From positions 434,001-498,000 of the forward strand of contig JANEZZ010002701.1 of NCBI GenBank assembly GCA_026122225.1: DNA of 64,000 nt. The letters are read 5' to 3'. Numbering within the stretch: the stretch's first letter is position 1; the number at the start of each line of letters is the position of its first letter. Made by a program: the position numbers and the translations under genes. This stretch comes from Heloderma charlesbogerti. Lineage: Eukaryota > Chordata > Lepidosauria > Squamata > Helodermatidae. The notes below the pieces were generated by a model, which saw only the letters and a program-made list of their open reading frames with translations, did no database searches and was not told the origin of the DNA. This document shows positions 20,305 to 30,391 of the stretch, piece after piece.

Positions 20305-21164
20305 TTAACCTGCATGCACAAAGACAGAAACAGAATTCAAAGAGATCTTGATAGGCTGGCGTTCTGGGCAGAAAACAACAGAATGAAATTTAATAGGGAT
20401 AAATGCCAAGTTCTGCACCTAGGAAAAAGAAACCAAATGCACAGTTACAAGATGGGGGATACGTGGCTCAACAACACTACAAGCGAGAAGGATCTTGGAA
20501 TTGTGGTAGATCACAAGCTGAATATTAGCCAACAATGTGATGTGGCTGCAAAAAAAGCAAATGCTATTTTGGGCTGCATTAATACAAGTATAGCTTCCAA
20601 ATCCCATGAAGTACTAGTTTCCCTCTACTCAGCACTGGTTAGGCCTCATCTGGAGTACTGTGTCCAGTTCTGGGCACCACATTTTAAGAAGGATGCAGAC
20701 AAGCTGGAGAGTGTCCAGAGGAGGGCAACAAAGATGATCAGGGGACTGGAAACAAAGCCCTATGAGGAGAGACTGAAAGAACTGGGCATGTTTAGCCTTG
20801 AGAAGAGAAGACTGAGGGGAGATAGGATAGCGCTGTTCAAGTCCTTGAAAGGTTGTCCCAGGGAGGAAGGCCAGGATCTCTTCGCGATCATCCCAGAGTG
20901 CAGGACACGGAAGAATGGGCTCAAGTGACAGGAAGCCGGATTCCGGCTGAACATCAGGAAAAATGTCCTGACTGTTAGAGCAGTATGACAATGGAACCAA
21001 TGACCTAGGGAGGTGGTGGGCTCTCTCACGCTGGAGGCATTCAAGATTAAGCTGGACAGCTCTCTGTCAGGGATGCTTTGACTTAGCTTCCTGTGTTGAG
21101 CAGGAGGTTGGACTCGATGTTCTTATAAGGCCCTTCCAACCCTACTATTCTAGGATTCTATGAA
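20305..21164 (+). mobile_element. CR1-A LINE, 5'-truncated
   Basis: Sense copy holding the C-terminal third of the reverse transcriptase and the complete 3' end: 'ggttggactcgatg', 'cccttccaaccctac' and terminal ATTCTA(G/T)G repeats. There is a stop after the 204-codon frame, then further coding-like sequence. Confidence 0.9.
20314..20928 (+). pseudogene. CR1 reverse transcriptase, C-terminal fragment
   Basis: A 204-codon open frame with the CR1 thumb and C-terminal region: NRMKFNRDKCQVLHLGKRN, DLGIVVDHKLNISQQCDVA, YSALVRPHLEYCVQFWAPH, 'LESVQRRATKMIRG' and 'MFSLEKRRLRGDRI'. The catalytic (F/Y)ADD region lies upstream and is missing. The first methionine is just the first in-frame ATG of a truncated copy. 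It is the most intact CR1 frame in the window. Confidence 0.88.
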
Positions 21165-21379
21165 ATCTCTATCTGATTTATACAGGTCCAGCATAAACTC
21201 TCGAATGAGTTGGCAGAGCTCCATAAATACCTGGTGGGTGACCAGTCAATACTCACACTTTGCAGGTGAGGAATGCTGAAGATGTGGGATGAACAATGAG
21301 CACAAGGCCAGGGGTGGCGGAACATTTTGTTCTACTTGTAGTTTTACTTGCTATTGTGGAATGTCTGGGCATTCCTCAT

Positions 21380-21815
21380 GGAGAGAAGGTGGAGAGGGGG
21401 ACATTTTTCTCCCTCTCTCCTAATATACTAGAACCCAAGGGACTGATTGGTGGGAGATTCAGGGCAGATAAAGGGAAGGACGTCTTCACACAGTGCACAG
21501 TTAAATTATGGAATTTGCTACCACAGGATGTAGTAAGGGCCACCAAATTGGATGGCTTGAAAAGGGAGCTGGACAAATTCCTGGATGAGAAGGCTATCAA
21601 TGGCTACTAGTCCTGGTGGCTCAATGCTCGCTCCAGTACTAGAAGCAGTGAGCCTATGAACACCAGTTGCTGGGGAACATGGACAGGAGGGTGCTGTTGC
21701 GTTCAGTTCCTGCTTGTGGGTTTCCTGTGGGCAGCTGGTTAGCCATTGTGTGAACAGAATGCTGGACTAGATGGACACTGGGTCTGATCCAGCAGGGCCC
21801 TTCTTATGTTCATCA
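21380..21815 (+). mobile_element. CR1-B LINE 3' end
   Basis: Sense copy. The frame to 21610 reads 'FFSLSPNILEPKGLIGGRF', 'VKLWNLLPQDVV' and 'LDKFLDEKAINGY', the CR1 RT C-terminus. The UTR ends 'ctggactagatggacac', 'ctgatccagcagggccc' and TTCTTATG. Confidence 0.85.
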
Positions 21816-22749
21816 TAAACCCTTCGTAAGCTACTGAAAATCGCTTTAGCCTGCTCCTGCCATACAGCATTTCTCAGAATGTTCTGCAGCATTCAGGGGT
21901 TCCATGGCCAAGCGAACAGGGGTTCTTCGACAAACAGAGCATTGTGGAAAGGATCACCATGAAGGCTTCAGAAGCCATTGACTCCTGGGAACTGACCCTC
22001 AATGACTAACGAAACCCTGCACAAAATCCTGGGGGTGCAGGAGGCAATGGCCTTTGCCCCGGAGAGGCCATCTTTCCTCCCTCCCCAGACTCTCTTTGTT
22101 AGCCTCTCTTAGGCTGCTCCATCAGAAGTGTCTGTCTGTGTTTTGACTATCACAGACTGCTCAGTTTTGCAAACAGATACTTAAGTGGGTGTTATTCTGC
22201 GGCCTGGCAGATGGCTAATACAGCTGCCTTTCCCCACCACCACCACCACCACCACCACTCCCCTCCATTACATACCTCCTCTACAATTACAACTCCTCCT
22301 TATTTTTCTCTGTAGCTTTTATTTTAAAAAGACAAGGAAAGAAATGATCGAGAGACCATTAAAAGAAGAAAAATGGCCAGGGACAGGCAACGGCAGGTGC
22401 TGGGGAGGGCAGCATTAAGCCCCCAACCCAAAGAGTGAAAACACTGTCCCAGCCACACACACACACGTTGCCACCTCCAGCCCGACCGCTTGCTTACAGG
22501 TGTTCTTTAATCATTTATTGATATTACTGGTATCACGCTTTTCCATTGGCATAAACAATGCGGTTTGCAAAATGAAAACTACAGAAAGAATTGACAAGGA
22601 ATGGAACAACTCATGAGATTCCCCTGGGAGTCCTGAGCTATTCTCCACACTAGCTTCGACAACCTGCCCCTGGTCAGTCCCCAATCCCGCAATTCCCATA
22701 GGCCCCAGACCCCCTATATACCTGGCTGCTTCAGTGGCAGCAGAGAAGT
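21816..22749. other. unclassified sequence
   Basis: Contains a (CAC)n run at 22234-22258 and a possible antisense LINE tail near 22505-22600. No gene recognised. Confidence 0.45.
22234..22258. repeat. (CAC)n microsatellite
   Basis: About eight CAC units. Confidence 0.9.
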
Positions 22750-23003
22750 GATGGCCACCAATCTGGCTGGCTTTAAAAGGGGGTTACACAAATTCCTGGA
22801 GGCGAAGGCTAGCGATGGCTACTAGCCCTGAAGGCTATGTGCTCCCTCCAGTACCAGAGGCAGTATGCTGGGGAACCTGGGTGGGAGGGTGCTGTTGCAC
22901 TCGTGTCCTGCTTGTGGGTTTCCCACAGACACCTGGGTGGCATCTGTGTGAACAGAATGCTAAACTAGATGGAGCCTTGGACTGACCCAACATGGCTTTT
23001 CTT
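22750..23003 (+). mobile_element. CR1-B LINE 3' end
   Basis: 'gatggccaccaatctgg', 'tccagtaccagaggcagta' and 'cagaatgctaaactagatgg'. The tail passes directly into a CATTC array. Confidence 0.8.
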
Positions 23004-23040
23004 ATTCCATTCCATTCCATTCCATTCCATTTCATTTCAT
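23004..23040. repeat. (CATTC)n array
   Basis: Five-base units at the 3' terminus of the CR1-B copy, probably grown from its terminal repeat. Confidence 0.9.
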
Positions 23041-23370
23041 TTATTACATTTCTATACCACCCAATAGCCAAAGCTCTCTGGGCAGCGTACAAAAAAATAA
23101 AAAGCTTAAAAACACAATATTGTACAAAATATTTTTAAACTGTTTATATACAAACATAGAAACAGACAAAACACACATGTCTATATCTGAACACTTTTAA
23201 CAATAAAACCATAAAAATCCCAGGAACCGATTACAAAACTTATTGTATGCTGTCAAATGCCAGAGTGTACAGGAAGGGTCTTAACCTGGCACTGAAAAGA
23301 TGACCATGTTGGCCCCAGGTAAGCCGCACAGGGCAGATCCGATATGGGGGTGGGTTGCACAAACCTGTCC
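23041..23370 (-). mobile_element. L2-type LINE 3' end
   Basis: Antisense tail: 'tttattacatttctatacca', 'cccaatagccaaagctctct', A-rich sequence, then 'ggaagggtcttaacctggc'. This is a typical squamate LINE 3' UTR; no coding frame survives. Confidence 0.6.
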
Positions 23371-23870
23371 AACCACCTTGTTAATGTCTTCGACCTGTAC
23401 TAACTGAAACTCATCCACCAACACTGAACAAAACTGTTCTCTGGATCCCTCATCTGATTCACTTGCTATAACCCTGGAGCCTGAGTCCTGTCAGATGTAG
23501 GAGATTTTGACTTGGAAGTTCCTAACAAGTATATTACAGCGGGCCTCCAGCAAATCCACAGCATCCCTAGGCCCCAGATGACCCTGAAAAGCTTTGCCGG
23601 AAGGCACATAGAAGATTCTGTAGAGGCAGTGAGATATTCTTTGCGGCCCTCGCTGCCCCTGAATATACGTGGCCATAGGCACACACCAGCGCTTGATTGC
23701 ATAGTAGGAGTTTTTCTCCACTTGCACTCAAGCCGTCTCCTATTTGTTCCTAATTGTGTAACAACAGGAACAATTAAATCCCAGTCCCCAATTAGGTTGT
23801 GGAAAAAGAATGCTTGGGTATGTGGGGGACCAGGAGTGGAGTTTTGTGTGGGAGGACTTGTGAGCTTGGT
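23371..23870. other. unclassified sequence
   Basis: Overlapping frames on both strands (up to 145 codons), none recognisable. Confidence 0.4.
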
Positions 23871-24060
23871 TATTTTATTTATGTTTTTATTTATTATATT
23901 TCTATTATGCCCAACAGCTGAGGCTCCCTGTGCAGTTCACAACAATTAAAAGCATAAAATACAACATGATAAAACAGAATATAAGACTTTACAAGTTTAA
24001 AAGTAGCATGTAAAACCAGGGAACAGGAAAGGGGCTCACTTCTCCCTGAGAGTCTGGTCA
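23871..24060 (-). mobile_element. LINE 3' tail fragment
   Basis: 'tttatttattatatttctat' followed by 'gcccaacagctgaggctccc' and an A-rich stretch, as in the preceding L2-type tail. Confidence 0.5.
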
Positions 24061-24262
24061 CTTTGCAGTTAGTACAAGGAGGAGCTGGAAGGGAAGCATT
24101 AATCTTCTCCCTGGCGGCAGCTGCTGCAGGTTAGAGGGTACTTTTTAAAAAAAAAATTCCTTTGTCTGGAGTGCAGAAATGGGCATTTCCCTATCAGATC
24201 CAGCTCTTCCAGCTCAGGGTCAGAAGGGACCCAGAATGCAATGGAGGTCATAAGTACGTAAG

Positions 24263-24540
24263 AAGAGATGAATTGGACTTTGTCCAGCAGTCCTTCCCAA
24301 CTCACTCCAAAGTAGCTGTAAAACGGCAAGGTAAGGGGGCAGTGGTTCTGGCCCTTCCTGGAGCAGCAGACTCAGAAAGTGGTGCTGGGGGATTTTTGTT
24401 CCACCCCATGGCCATTGGCTTGTGGGTTGCCAGATGCTTTTTAACATCTACATGAAACCACTGGGGGATGTCATCAGGAGGTTTGGGCTGAAGTGTCATC
24501 ACTGTGCAGATGATACATAGCTCTACCCCCCATTTCCATC
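24263..24540 (+). mobile_element. L2 reverse transcriptase fragment abutting CR1-A
   Basis: Translates to the L2 RT core 'FNIYMKPLGDVIRRFGLKCH' followed by CADDT-stop-LY, a mutated YADDTQLY box. It is about 95% identical by eye to the reverse complement of 59867-60147, and both copies carry the same in-frame TAG after ADDT/ANDT. The CR1-A antisense end starts at the next base in both. Confidence 0.75.
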
Positions 24541-25478
24541 ATAGAATCATAGAATAGTAGGGTTGGAAGGGGCCTACAAGACCATCGAGTCCAGCCCCCT
24601 GCTGAATGCAGGAATCCAAGTCAGAGCATCCCTGACAGAGGGCTATCCAGCCTCGTCTTGAATGCCTCCAGTGTGGGAGAGCCCACCACCTCCCTAGGTC
24701 ATGGGTTCCATTGTCTCTAACCGTCAGGAAGTATCTCCTGGTGTTCAGCCAGAATCTGGCTTCCTGTTACTTGAGCCTATTATTCCACGCCCTGCACTCT
24801 GGGATGATCAAGAAGAGATCCTGGCCTTCCTCTCTGTGACAACCTTTGAAGTACTTGAAGAGCGCTATCCTGTCTCCCCTCAGTCTTCTCTTCTCAAGGC
24901 TAAACATGCCCAGTTCTTTCAGTCTCTCCTCATAGGGCTTTGTTTCCAGTCACCTGATCATCTTCGTTGCCCTCCTCTGAACCCTCTCCAGCTTGTCTGC
25001 ATCCTTCTTAAAGTGTGGTGCCCAGAACTGGACACAGTACTCCAGATGAGGCCTATCCAGTGCTGAGTAGAAGGCAACTAGTACTTCACATGATTTGGAA
25101 GCTATATTTCTATTAATGCAGCCCCAAATAGCATTTGCCTTTTTTGCAGCCACATCACATTGTTGGCTCACCTTAAGCTTGTGATCTCCAACAATTCCAA
25201 GATCCTTCTCGCTTGTAGTGTGGTTGAGCCACATATCCCCCATCTTGTAACTGTGCATTTGGTTTCTTTTTCCTAGGTGCAGAACTTGGCATTTATCCCT
25301 ATTAAATTTCATTCTGTTGTTTTCTGCCCAGCACTCCAGCCTGTCAAGACCACTTTGAATTTTGTTTCTGTCTTCCAGGGTATTCGCTATCCCACCCAAT
25401 TTTGTGTCATCTGCAGGTTTGATAAGCATTCCCTGCACCTCCTCATCCAGGTCATTAATAAAAATATTGTTGTTGATT
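24541..25478 (-). mobile_element. CR1-A LINE, 5'-truncated, antisense
   Basis: Begins with the inverted terminal repeats 'atagaatcatagaatag' and covers the 3' UTR and the C-terminal half of the RT. It extends further 5' than the copy at 20305, reaching the catalytic box. The 5' edge is approximate. Confidence 0.88.
24950..25478 (-). pseudogene. CR1 reverse transcriptase fragment with mutated catalytic box
   Basis: The minus-strand frame reads 'FINDLDEEVQGMLIKPADDT', NRMKFNRDKCQVLHLGKRN, 'DLGIVGDHKLKVSQQCD' and 'LERVQRRATKMIR'. The usual (K)FADD is KPADD here (codons at 25417-25406). Replacing the aromatic residue next to the catalytic aspartates should inactivate the enzyme. The frame beyond about 25478 is flanking DNA. 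Confidence 0.85.
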
Positions 25479-25749
25479 TTACATAATGGGTTTTTTTTAC
25501 ATATTTTCTCATATTGTTTTCCAGTAATGTAACTGAGTCTTTCATGCAAAAATTTACTGTTGGTTTCTTGCCATAGAACATTGGTTCAGCAGCCTCGTTT
25601 AGTAACGAAATGGCAGGGGTGGGGGAGATTTTTTGTTATTGCTGCTATTAAATGATTTGCCAACTTAGTGCAAATCCCTTGGAGATCTACTGGTTGATCT
25701 TCTTTGGGTCCGGCCCATGGGATCTGACGGAGTTGTCTTTCCCAGGCCT

Positions 25750-25848
25750 GCAACATGAAGTCATTTTAGCCGGCAACGGGGGAATCAGAGCTGGGACCTT
25801 CTACATGCAAAGTGTGTGTTCTGTCACTGAGCTACAATGACCCCTCTA
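25750..25848 (-). mobile_element. tRNA-derived SINE head fragment
   Basis: Antisense 'gctgggaccttctacatg', 'caaagtgtgtgttctgtcac' and 'tgagctacaatgaccc', the tRNA-like head of family 2. Confidence 0.6.
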
Positions 25849-26209
25849 AGTTCCTCCCTGGATAACCAAGAGCTTTGTCAGATCGCCAGAGACAGGCAAG
25901 GATTCTGTTTCCTGGCCTGCTGCCCAGTCGATTTCTTTCTTTCTTTTTTCCCCCAGTCCTGCTTTCTATGAATGAACCAAATGGATTTGGCCAAGTGCCT
26001 AAAAGCTTTTATCAATGGAATCAACAGTTTGTCGGATCAGCAGCCGTGATGAGTCACAGTGAGGTCCTGTTACTTCTCCTTAATACCTTGGACTGCAGAG
26101 GTCACCCGGCTCAGAAGTTGCCAATCTCTACGCCCAGATTCAGGAGAACAGGGAAGCTGCAGGCCAAAAGCAGGCCTGCTCTGTGGTGGCATCGTATGGC
26201 CTGGTTGTG
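25849..26209. other. unclassified sequence
   Basis: Nothing recognised. Confidence 0.5.
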
Positions 26210-26280
26210 TGTTTTAATGTTGTCTGTGTTCTTTTAATCAGTAAAAGAACACACAGGCATTAAAAGAACACACAGTTTAA
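26210..26280. repeat. small palindrome with direct repeat
   Basis: 'gtgttcttttaatcag' pairs with 'taaaagaacacacag', and 'taaaagaacacacag' then repeats once more directly. Confidence 0.8.
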
Positions 26281-26944
26281 TACCTTTAAGGACATAGGAA
26301 GCCATCGCTCAAAGAGTCAAAAAGGTGTTGTTTTTATTTTATTTATATCCCGCCTTTCCACCCCAAAATGGCGCTCTTTCCCATTACCTGCTTCTTGATC
26401 CTTTTAAGTGGAGATGCTAAGGGTTGGATCTAGGCCCTTCTGAGTGAAAAGCAGGTTCTCTACCATTGCAAGGATAAGGTGGATCTGCCAGGTCCATTTC
26501 TGTGGACTTCCCCCATTTCTCACCTCCAGGTCCATTCCATGACAGTTTTGTGTGGATTTTTAATTTTACAAGTGTGTGTGTGTGTGTGTGTGTGTGCGTG
26601 CGTGCTTCAACGTGCAAATTTTGGTGCACATTTTTCAAGTTGTACATGTTTTGTATGCATTCACACATTGACTAAAGCATATTTGTACACTATTTTTAAT
26701 GTACATATTCTTCTTTGTGCACTTTTCAAATGTGCACATTTTATTGGGTGTCTCCCCCCCCCCCCCGCCTTCAGAACACATTTCAGCTCCTGAAATGTAC
26801 GGCTATCTGAACACAAAGTGCATCCCATCCACATCCATTTCTGGGTAACGCAGATTGGAGAAATCCACATGCACCTAAAGATCACTTGGGAGTGACGTGG
26901 AAGAGGTAGCCCTGACTCCCCCTGAAACACCAGAAACAGTTGCA
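26281..26944. other. unclassified AT-rich sequence with TG and poly(C) runs
   Basis: Contains (TG)n at 26572-26605, words such as 'gtgcacatttt' like the AT-rich MITEs, and a C-run near 26754-26766. No clear ends. Confidence 0.4.
26572..26605. repeat. (TG)n microsatellite
   Basis: TG dinucleotides passing into GTGC units. Confidence 0.95.
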
Positions 26945-27325
26945 ACTAGGGTGATCGGGTGTTCTACTTTATGCAGAAGAGTCCTCTATTTTGGAGAGCT
27001 GCCAGAGGACAGTGCTTTATTCAAAGGTGTCCACTATTTGGAGGGCAGCCCAGTTCAAAAGCTGCTTAAAGATAAAGAACCATAAGAAGAGAGACCTCAC
27101 AGGGGTGTTGTAGCTGCCCATCCACAGCTGACACCTGGACCACTGACTAAGCAGGGCACACAGGTCACGTAGCCAGTCTTCCCCACTATCATGAGATGAC
27201 TTGCATTTTTAATTAAATTATAGTTATTTCTAAATTTGCACTTACACATACAAATTGGCATATGCAAATGTTATGCAAATTGGTGCCCTATTTTGTCCTC
27301 TGTTTTGGTGATGCATTTCGTCTTT
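26945..27325. mobile_element. Y repeat (TAGGGTGATC)
   Basis: 'ctagggtgatcgggtgttc', 'agtcctctattttggagagc' and, at the far side, 'ccctattttgtcctctgttt' with a 'tggtgatgcat' end. Related to 16236. Extent uncertain. Confidence 0.45.
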
Positions 27326-27327
27326 TG

Positions 27328-27597
27328 TAAGCTGACCATATTTCCTTGAGACAAAAACGGGATATTGGGATGACAAAAACAGGACGGGGTTATGTAATAT
27401 GCCGTATTCATTGAAAAACAACCTAAACTCACTGCAAAAGAACATGGAAAGGGGTGCAAATGAATAACACTAATTTATTGCATATACACAAAAAAACACT
27501 CATAAATATACATATATAAAATAATTATAAAATATCACATGAGCAGTAAACAAATCTGTATGGCATACCACACTGAACACTCTAATGCAGGACTGCA
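27328..27597. mobile_element. possible hAT-like fragment ('gctgaccatatttcc')
   Basis: 'gctgaccatatttccttgag', 'acaaaaacgggatattggg' resembles a widespread hAT non-autonomous repeat. Only one end is evident. Confidence 0.35.
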
Positions 27598-27626
27598 GTG
27601 GCCAGACTGCAAAAAAACATAAACAT

Positions 27627-28003
27627 AGACCAAAAAGACTGGAGGAAAATTCTGAGAGTGCCTTGGACTGCAAGAAGATCAAACCAGTCCATACTCCAGG
27701 AAATAAAGCCAGACTGCTCACTTGAGGGAATGATATTAAAGGCAAAACTGAAGTACTTTGGCCACATCATGAGAAGACAGGATACCCTGGAGAAGATGCT
27801 GATGCTCGGGAAAGTGGAAGGCCAAAGGAAGAGGGGCCGACCAAGGGCAAGATGGATGGATGATATTCTGGAGGTGACGGACTCGACCTTGGGGGAGCTG
27901 GGGGTGGCGACGGCCGACAGGAAGCTCTGGCGTGGGCTGGTCCATGAAGTCACGAAGAGTCGGAAGCGACTGAACAAATAAACAACAACAAAGACCAAAA
28001 AGA
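27627..28003 (+). mobile_element. RTE-clade LINE 3' end with 12-bp target duplication
   Basis: The body at 27639-27991 is flanked by AGACCAAAAAGA on both sides (27627-27638 and 27992-28003), a perfect 12-bp duplication. The end is a (CAA)n tail after 'tgaacaaataaac'. It is related to BovB but clearly a different family. Confidence 0.92.
27639..27981 (+). pseudogene. RTE reverse transcriptase C-terminus (not BovB)
   Basis: About 114 uninterrupted codons ending in a natural stop: 'ILRVPWTARRSNQSILQEIK', 'LKAKLKYFGHIMRRQDTLEK', 'GQRKRGRPRARWMDDILEV' and 'LWRGLVHEVTKSRKRLNK'. Aligned by eye with the BovB copy at 7647, the two agree at roughly half of positions. The same motif order is kept ('VPWTARRSNQSIL', 'YFGH', 'LMLGK', 'TKSR'). 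The apparent start at 27598 is in flanking DNA. No stops or frameshifts, so the insertion may be young. Confidence 0.88.
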
Positions 28004-28606
28004 AAAAAAAAAGGAATTAACACCCCGACTGCTATCACAAGCTGGTATATGCTAATGTCCCGCTGGAGAGTTCTGCTGTAATAAAAAAATAGCTAACAGC
28101 CTGTTGAACCAAAATATGAGTCTGAAAAGTCCGAATCAAACTGAATGTAGAGATGCAGAAAGAATATGGGCGGAATGATGGTAGACATAACAGTAAGACT
28201 CACCCTCCTGTCTCCCACATGCTGAACGGGTCTTAGCGACCGCCTCTTGAATTCCCCGCCACTGCAGAAAAGTCAGGGGGCAGCATCTGATCGTTGCTAG
28301 CTCAAGAAGCCTGTAGGGATGTCAGAGAATTTCGCCGCGAATCTTGGGGAGGCCGAATGCCAGCGCATTCGGCCCCCCGAAATTGGTGGTGAAACGGTCT
28401 GCCCTCCTGCCCCCCCCCCCGGGACGGGACTTACCTTGGGCGAATCTCCCTGGCAGCGGCAGCTCCGGTGGTGGTTCGGCAGCAGCGGCTGCGGCGGCCG
28501 GTCTTCCGACCGGCTGCTGCCACCTCCATTTCCAGTAAAAAAAAAAAACGTGATAGGCTACGTAAAGATTTACATAGCCTGTCATGGCTAGATTTTTTAA
28601 AAAATA

Positions 28607-28646
28607 CCGTGATAGGCTATGTAAATGTTTACATAGCCTATCACGG
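28607..28646. repeat. perfect 19-bp-arm palindrome
   Basis: CCGTGATAGGCTATGTAAA, two bases (TG), then its exact reverse complement. Confidence 0.95.
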
Positions 28647-28686
28647 CTGAGTAAAAACAAACAAAAAAACCCGCGCATGGGTGCCG

Positions 28687-28865
28687 CCATTTGCATTCCT
28701 TATTCTGGTACGTCTAGTCTACTTAAACATTTACGTAGACTACGGCGAAAATAAGGGGAACGCAAATAACGTAGATGCTACGCTATTTGCATTCCCCTTA
28801 TTTTCGCCGTAGTCTACGTAAATGTTTACGTAGACTACACGTGCCAAAATAAGGAACGCAAATGG
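28687..28865. repeat. 179-bp near-perfect palindrome
   Basis: Arms 28687-28774 and 28778-28865 are reverse complements with about 7 mismatches in 88 positions, around a 3-nt spacer. The arms contain 'acgtagactacggcgaaaat' and 'aataaggggaacgcaaata'. Each arm itself contains the smaller palindrome 'tctacgtaaatgtttacgta'. Confidence 0.93.
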
Positions 28866-28912
28866 GAACCCATGGGTGCCGCCATTTGTGTGCGGGTTTT
28901 TTTTTTTTCAAA

Positions 28913-28962
28913 GTCAGCCGTGATAGGCTACGTAAACATTTACGTAGCCTATCACGGCTGAC
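28913..28962. repeat. perfect 24-bp-arm palindrome
   Basis: The arm 28913-28936 (starting 'gtcagccgtgatagg') is exactly complementary to 28939-28962, around CA. Confidence 0.95.
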
Positions 28963-29239
28963 GGCAGGGACGCAAAGAGCGGCGGCTATGGCCGCCGCCA
29001 TTTGCATCCCGGCAGGAGAGGAGGTTTCACGGCCGGAGGGACAGGGCGCCTCCCCCCCACCCAGAATTTCGGGGGGGAGGGACGGGGTGCCTCCTCCCCA
29101 CCGCAAAGCAAGCTGCGGGATCAGGTAAGGGACTTTCGTCCATCCCTACCGCTACGCCCAGGCAAATGCAGAGTGCACAGAGAATCTTGAGACAGAATGA
29201 CCCACATATGGATCTTTTAAGCTACAGGCCAAAACTCCT

Positions 29240-30170
29240 GGTATCATCATTGTCATCGTCATTTATTGTATGTTCACAGACCCATTAAAAACAAAATACA
29301 TCATAATCATTAAAACGTAGAAATATAAACATGGATTCATTACACAACAGGCAGAAGAATAAAAGCATAGTCATTAAAACATACACATTTAAAAATATAT
29401 AAACATACTTAAAATAGAATGTGATACAAAAGGTAAAACATGAATTATAAAATAGGAATTACAATTAAAATGAAGAAATTGTCTTACAAGACCTTTGGAC
29501 AGAAAAGAGGAACTTAGCCCCTAGCTCTGATATTGATTTGTTTATACCAGCCAAAAAGAATTTCAGGTACCATTCCAATGGCCTTCCAGGGTATTTCCTC
29601 CTAATAGGGCAGAGTAGTCTTATTATGTTCCTCCCTATGGAAGCTACATTTTTTAAAAAAGTGATCCAAGGTTTCAACTACTTCGCCTCCACAAGAACAC
29701 AATTGATCCTCATATGGGGCACCCTGATAGCGCCCCTTCCAATCTGGCAGAAGGGAGATGATTAAATCTTGCCTTAGAGAAGTCATGGCGATACTTGGAG
29801 ATGGTCAAATTATCTAAAGATCTGGCATATCTAGGGAATTAAAAGGTTAAACCCAAATGAATTGGGGAGCAAAATCTATGGGCATTTGAAATTGAGTATT
29901 GAAGGTGGAGCCCTGCTTCAAACAAAAGGCAAGGAGAGGGAAGATATGTGGATAGCATCACGACATGGTCTGGTCGCTAGGTGGCACTGGACTCAGTTGT
30001 ATCTGGGTGGAGTCAGGAGTTCCAGATGTTCTTCTTTAAGGCACATATTAAAGTTCTTGTCTAGCTTTCTGACTGGTGTGTCCTGTAAACCAGGAAAGAG
30101 AAGTCGGAAGGTCAATCTCAATCGACTGGGTGATTTGCAGTAGATCAGCAAGATCAGTTGTTTAATAATA
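29240..30170 (-). mobile_element. non-LTR retrotransposon with C-terminal zinc-knuckle-like segment (clade uncertain)
   Basis: A-rich antisense 3' UTR at 29240-29470, then decayed coding sequence. Around 29601-29786 the minus strand reads 'DWKGRYQGAPYEDQLCSCGG' and 'EVVETLDHFFKKC', a C-X-C-G...H...C knuckle of the kind found C-terminal to several LINE reverse transcriptases. Near 29993-30178 another piece reads 'PVRKLDKNFNMCL'. Stops and frame changes mark it as dead. It could be R4-like or another clade. Confidence 0.5.
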
Positions 30171-30294
30171 ACTGCCAAAAAAAAAAAATGGCCCTCTCCC
30201 TATCCTAAATCAAACTTCTGCAATGAAGAAAGCTTGAGGTGACCAGGAGTGGAAGGACCATGAGCTCAGAACTAGGTATGCCTTTTGCATCAGG

Positions 30295-30391
30295 CTCCAG
30301 TTGGTGAAACTCAGGGATCTAGTAAAGTTCTGGGTGGTTCTGATGGAAACCCTGAGTGAATTCACAAAATTGGAGCCACCAGCCTCCACTG
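30295..30391. mobile_element. MITE-A right half
   Basis: 'agttctgggtggttctgatg', 'gaattcacaaaattggagcc' and 'accagcctccactg'. The left half is missing. Confidence 0.7.

Larger units (their letters stand above)
28314..29148 (+). mobile_element. TAGGGATG palindromic-module element (835 bp)
   Basis: Starts TAGGGATGTCAGAGAATTTC and ends 'ctttcgtccatccctac'. GC-rich flanks surround a chain of four palindromes built on 'gtgataggctacgtaaa' or 'tagtctacgtaaatg' arms, separated by 'ccgccatttgc' words. The flanks gaagcctg and ccgctacg do not match, so the duplication is lost or an end is misplaced. No protein is encoded. Same family as 37241-37816 and 60764-61380. Confidence 0.8.
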
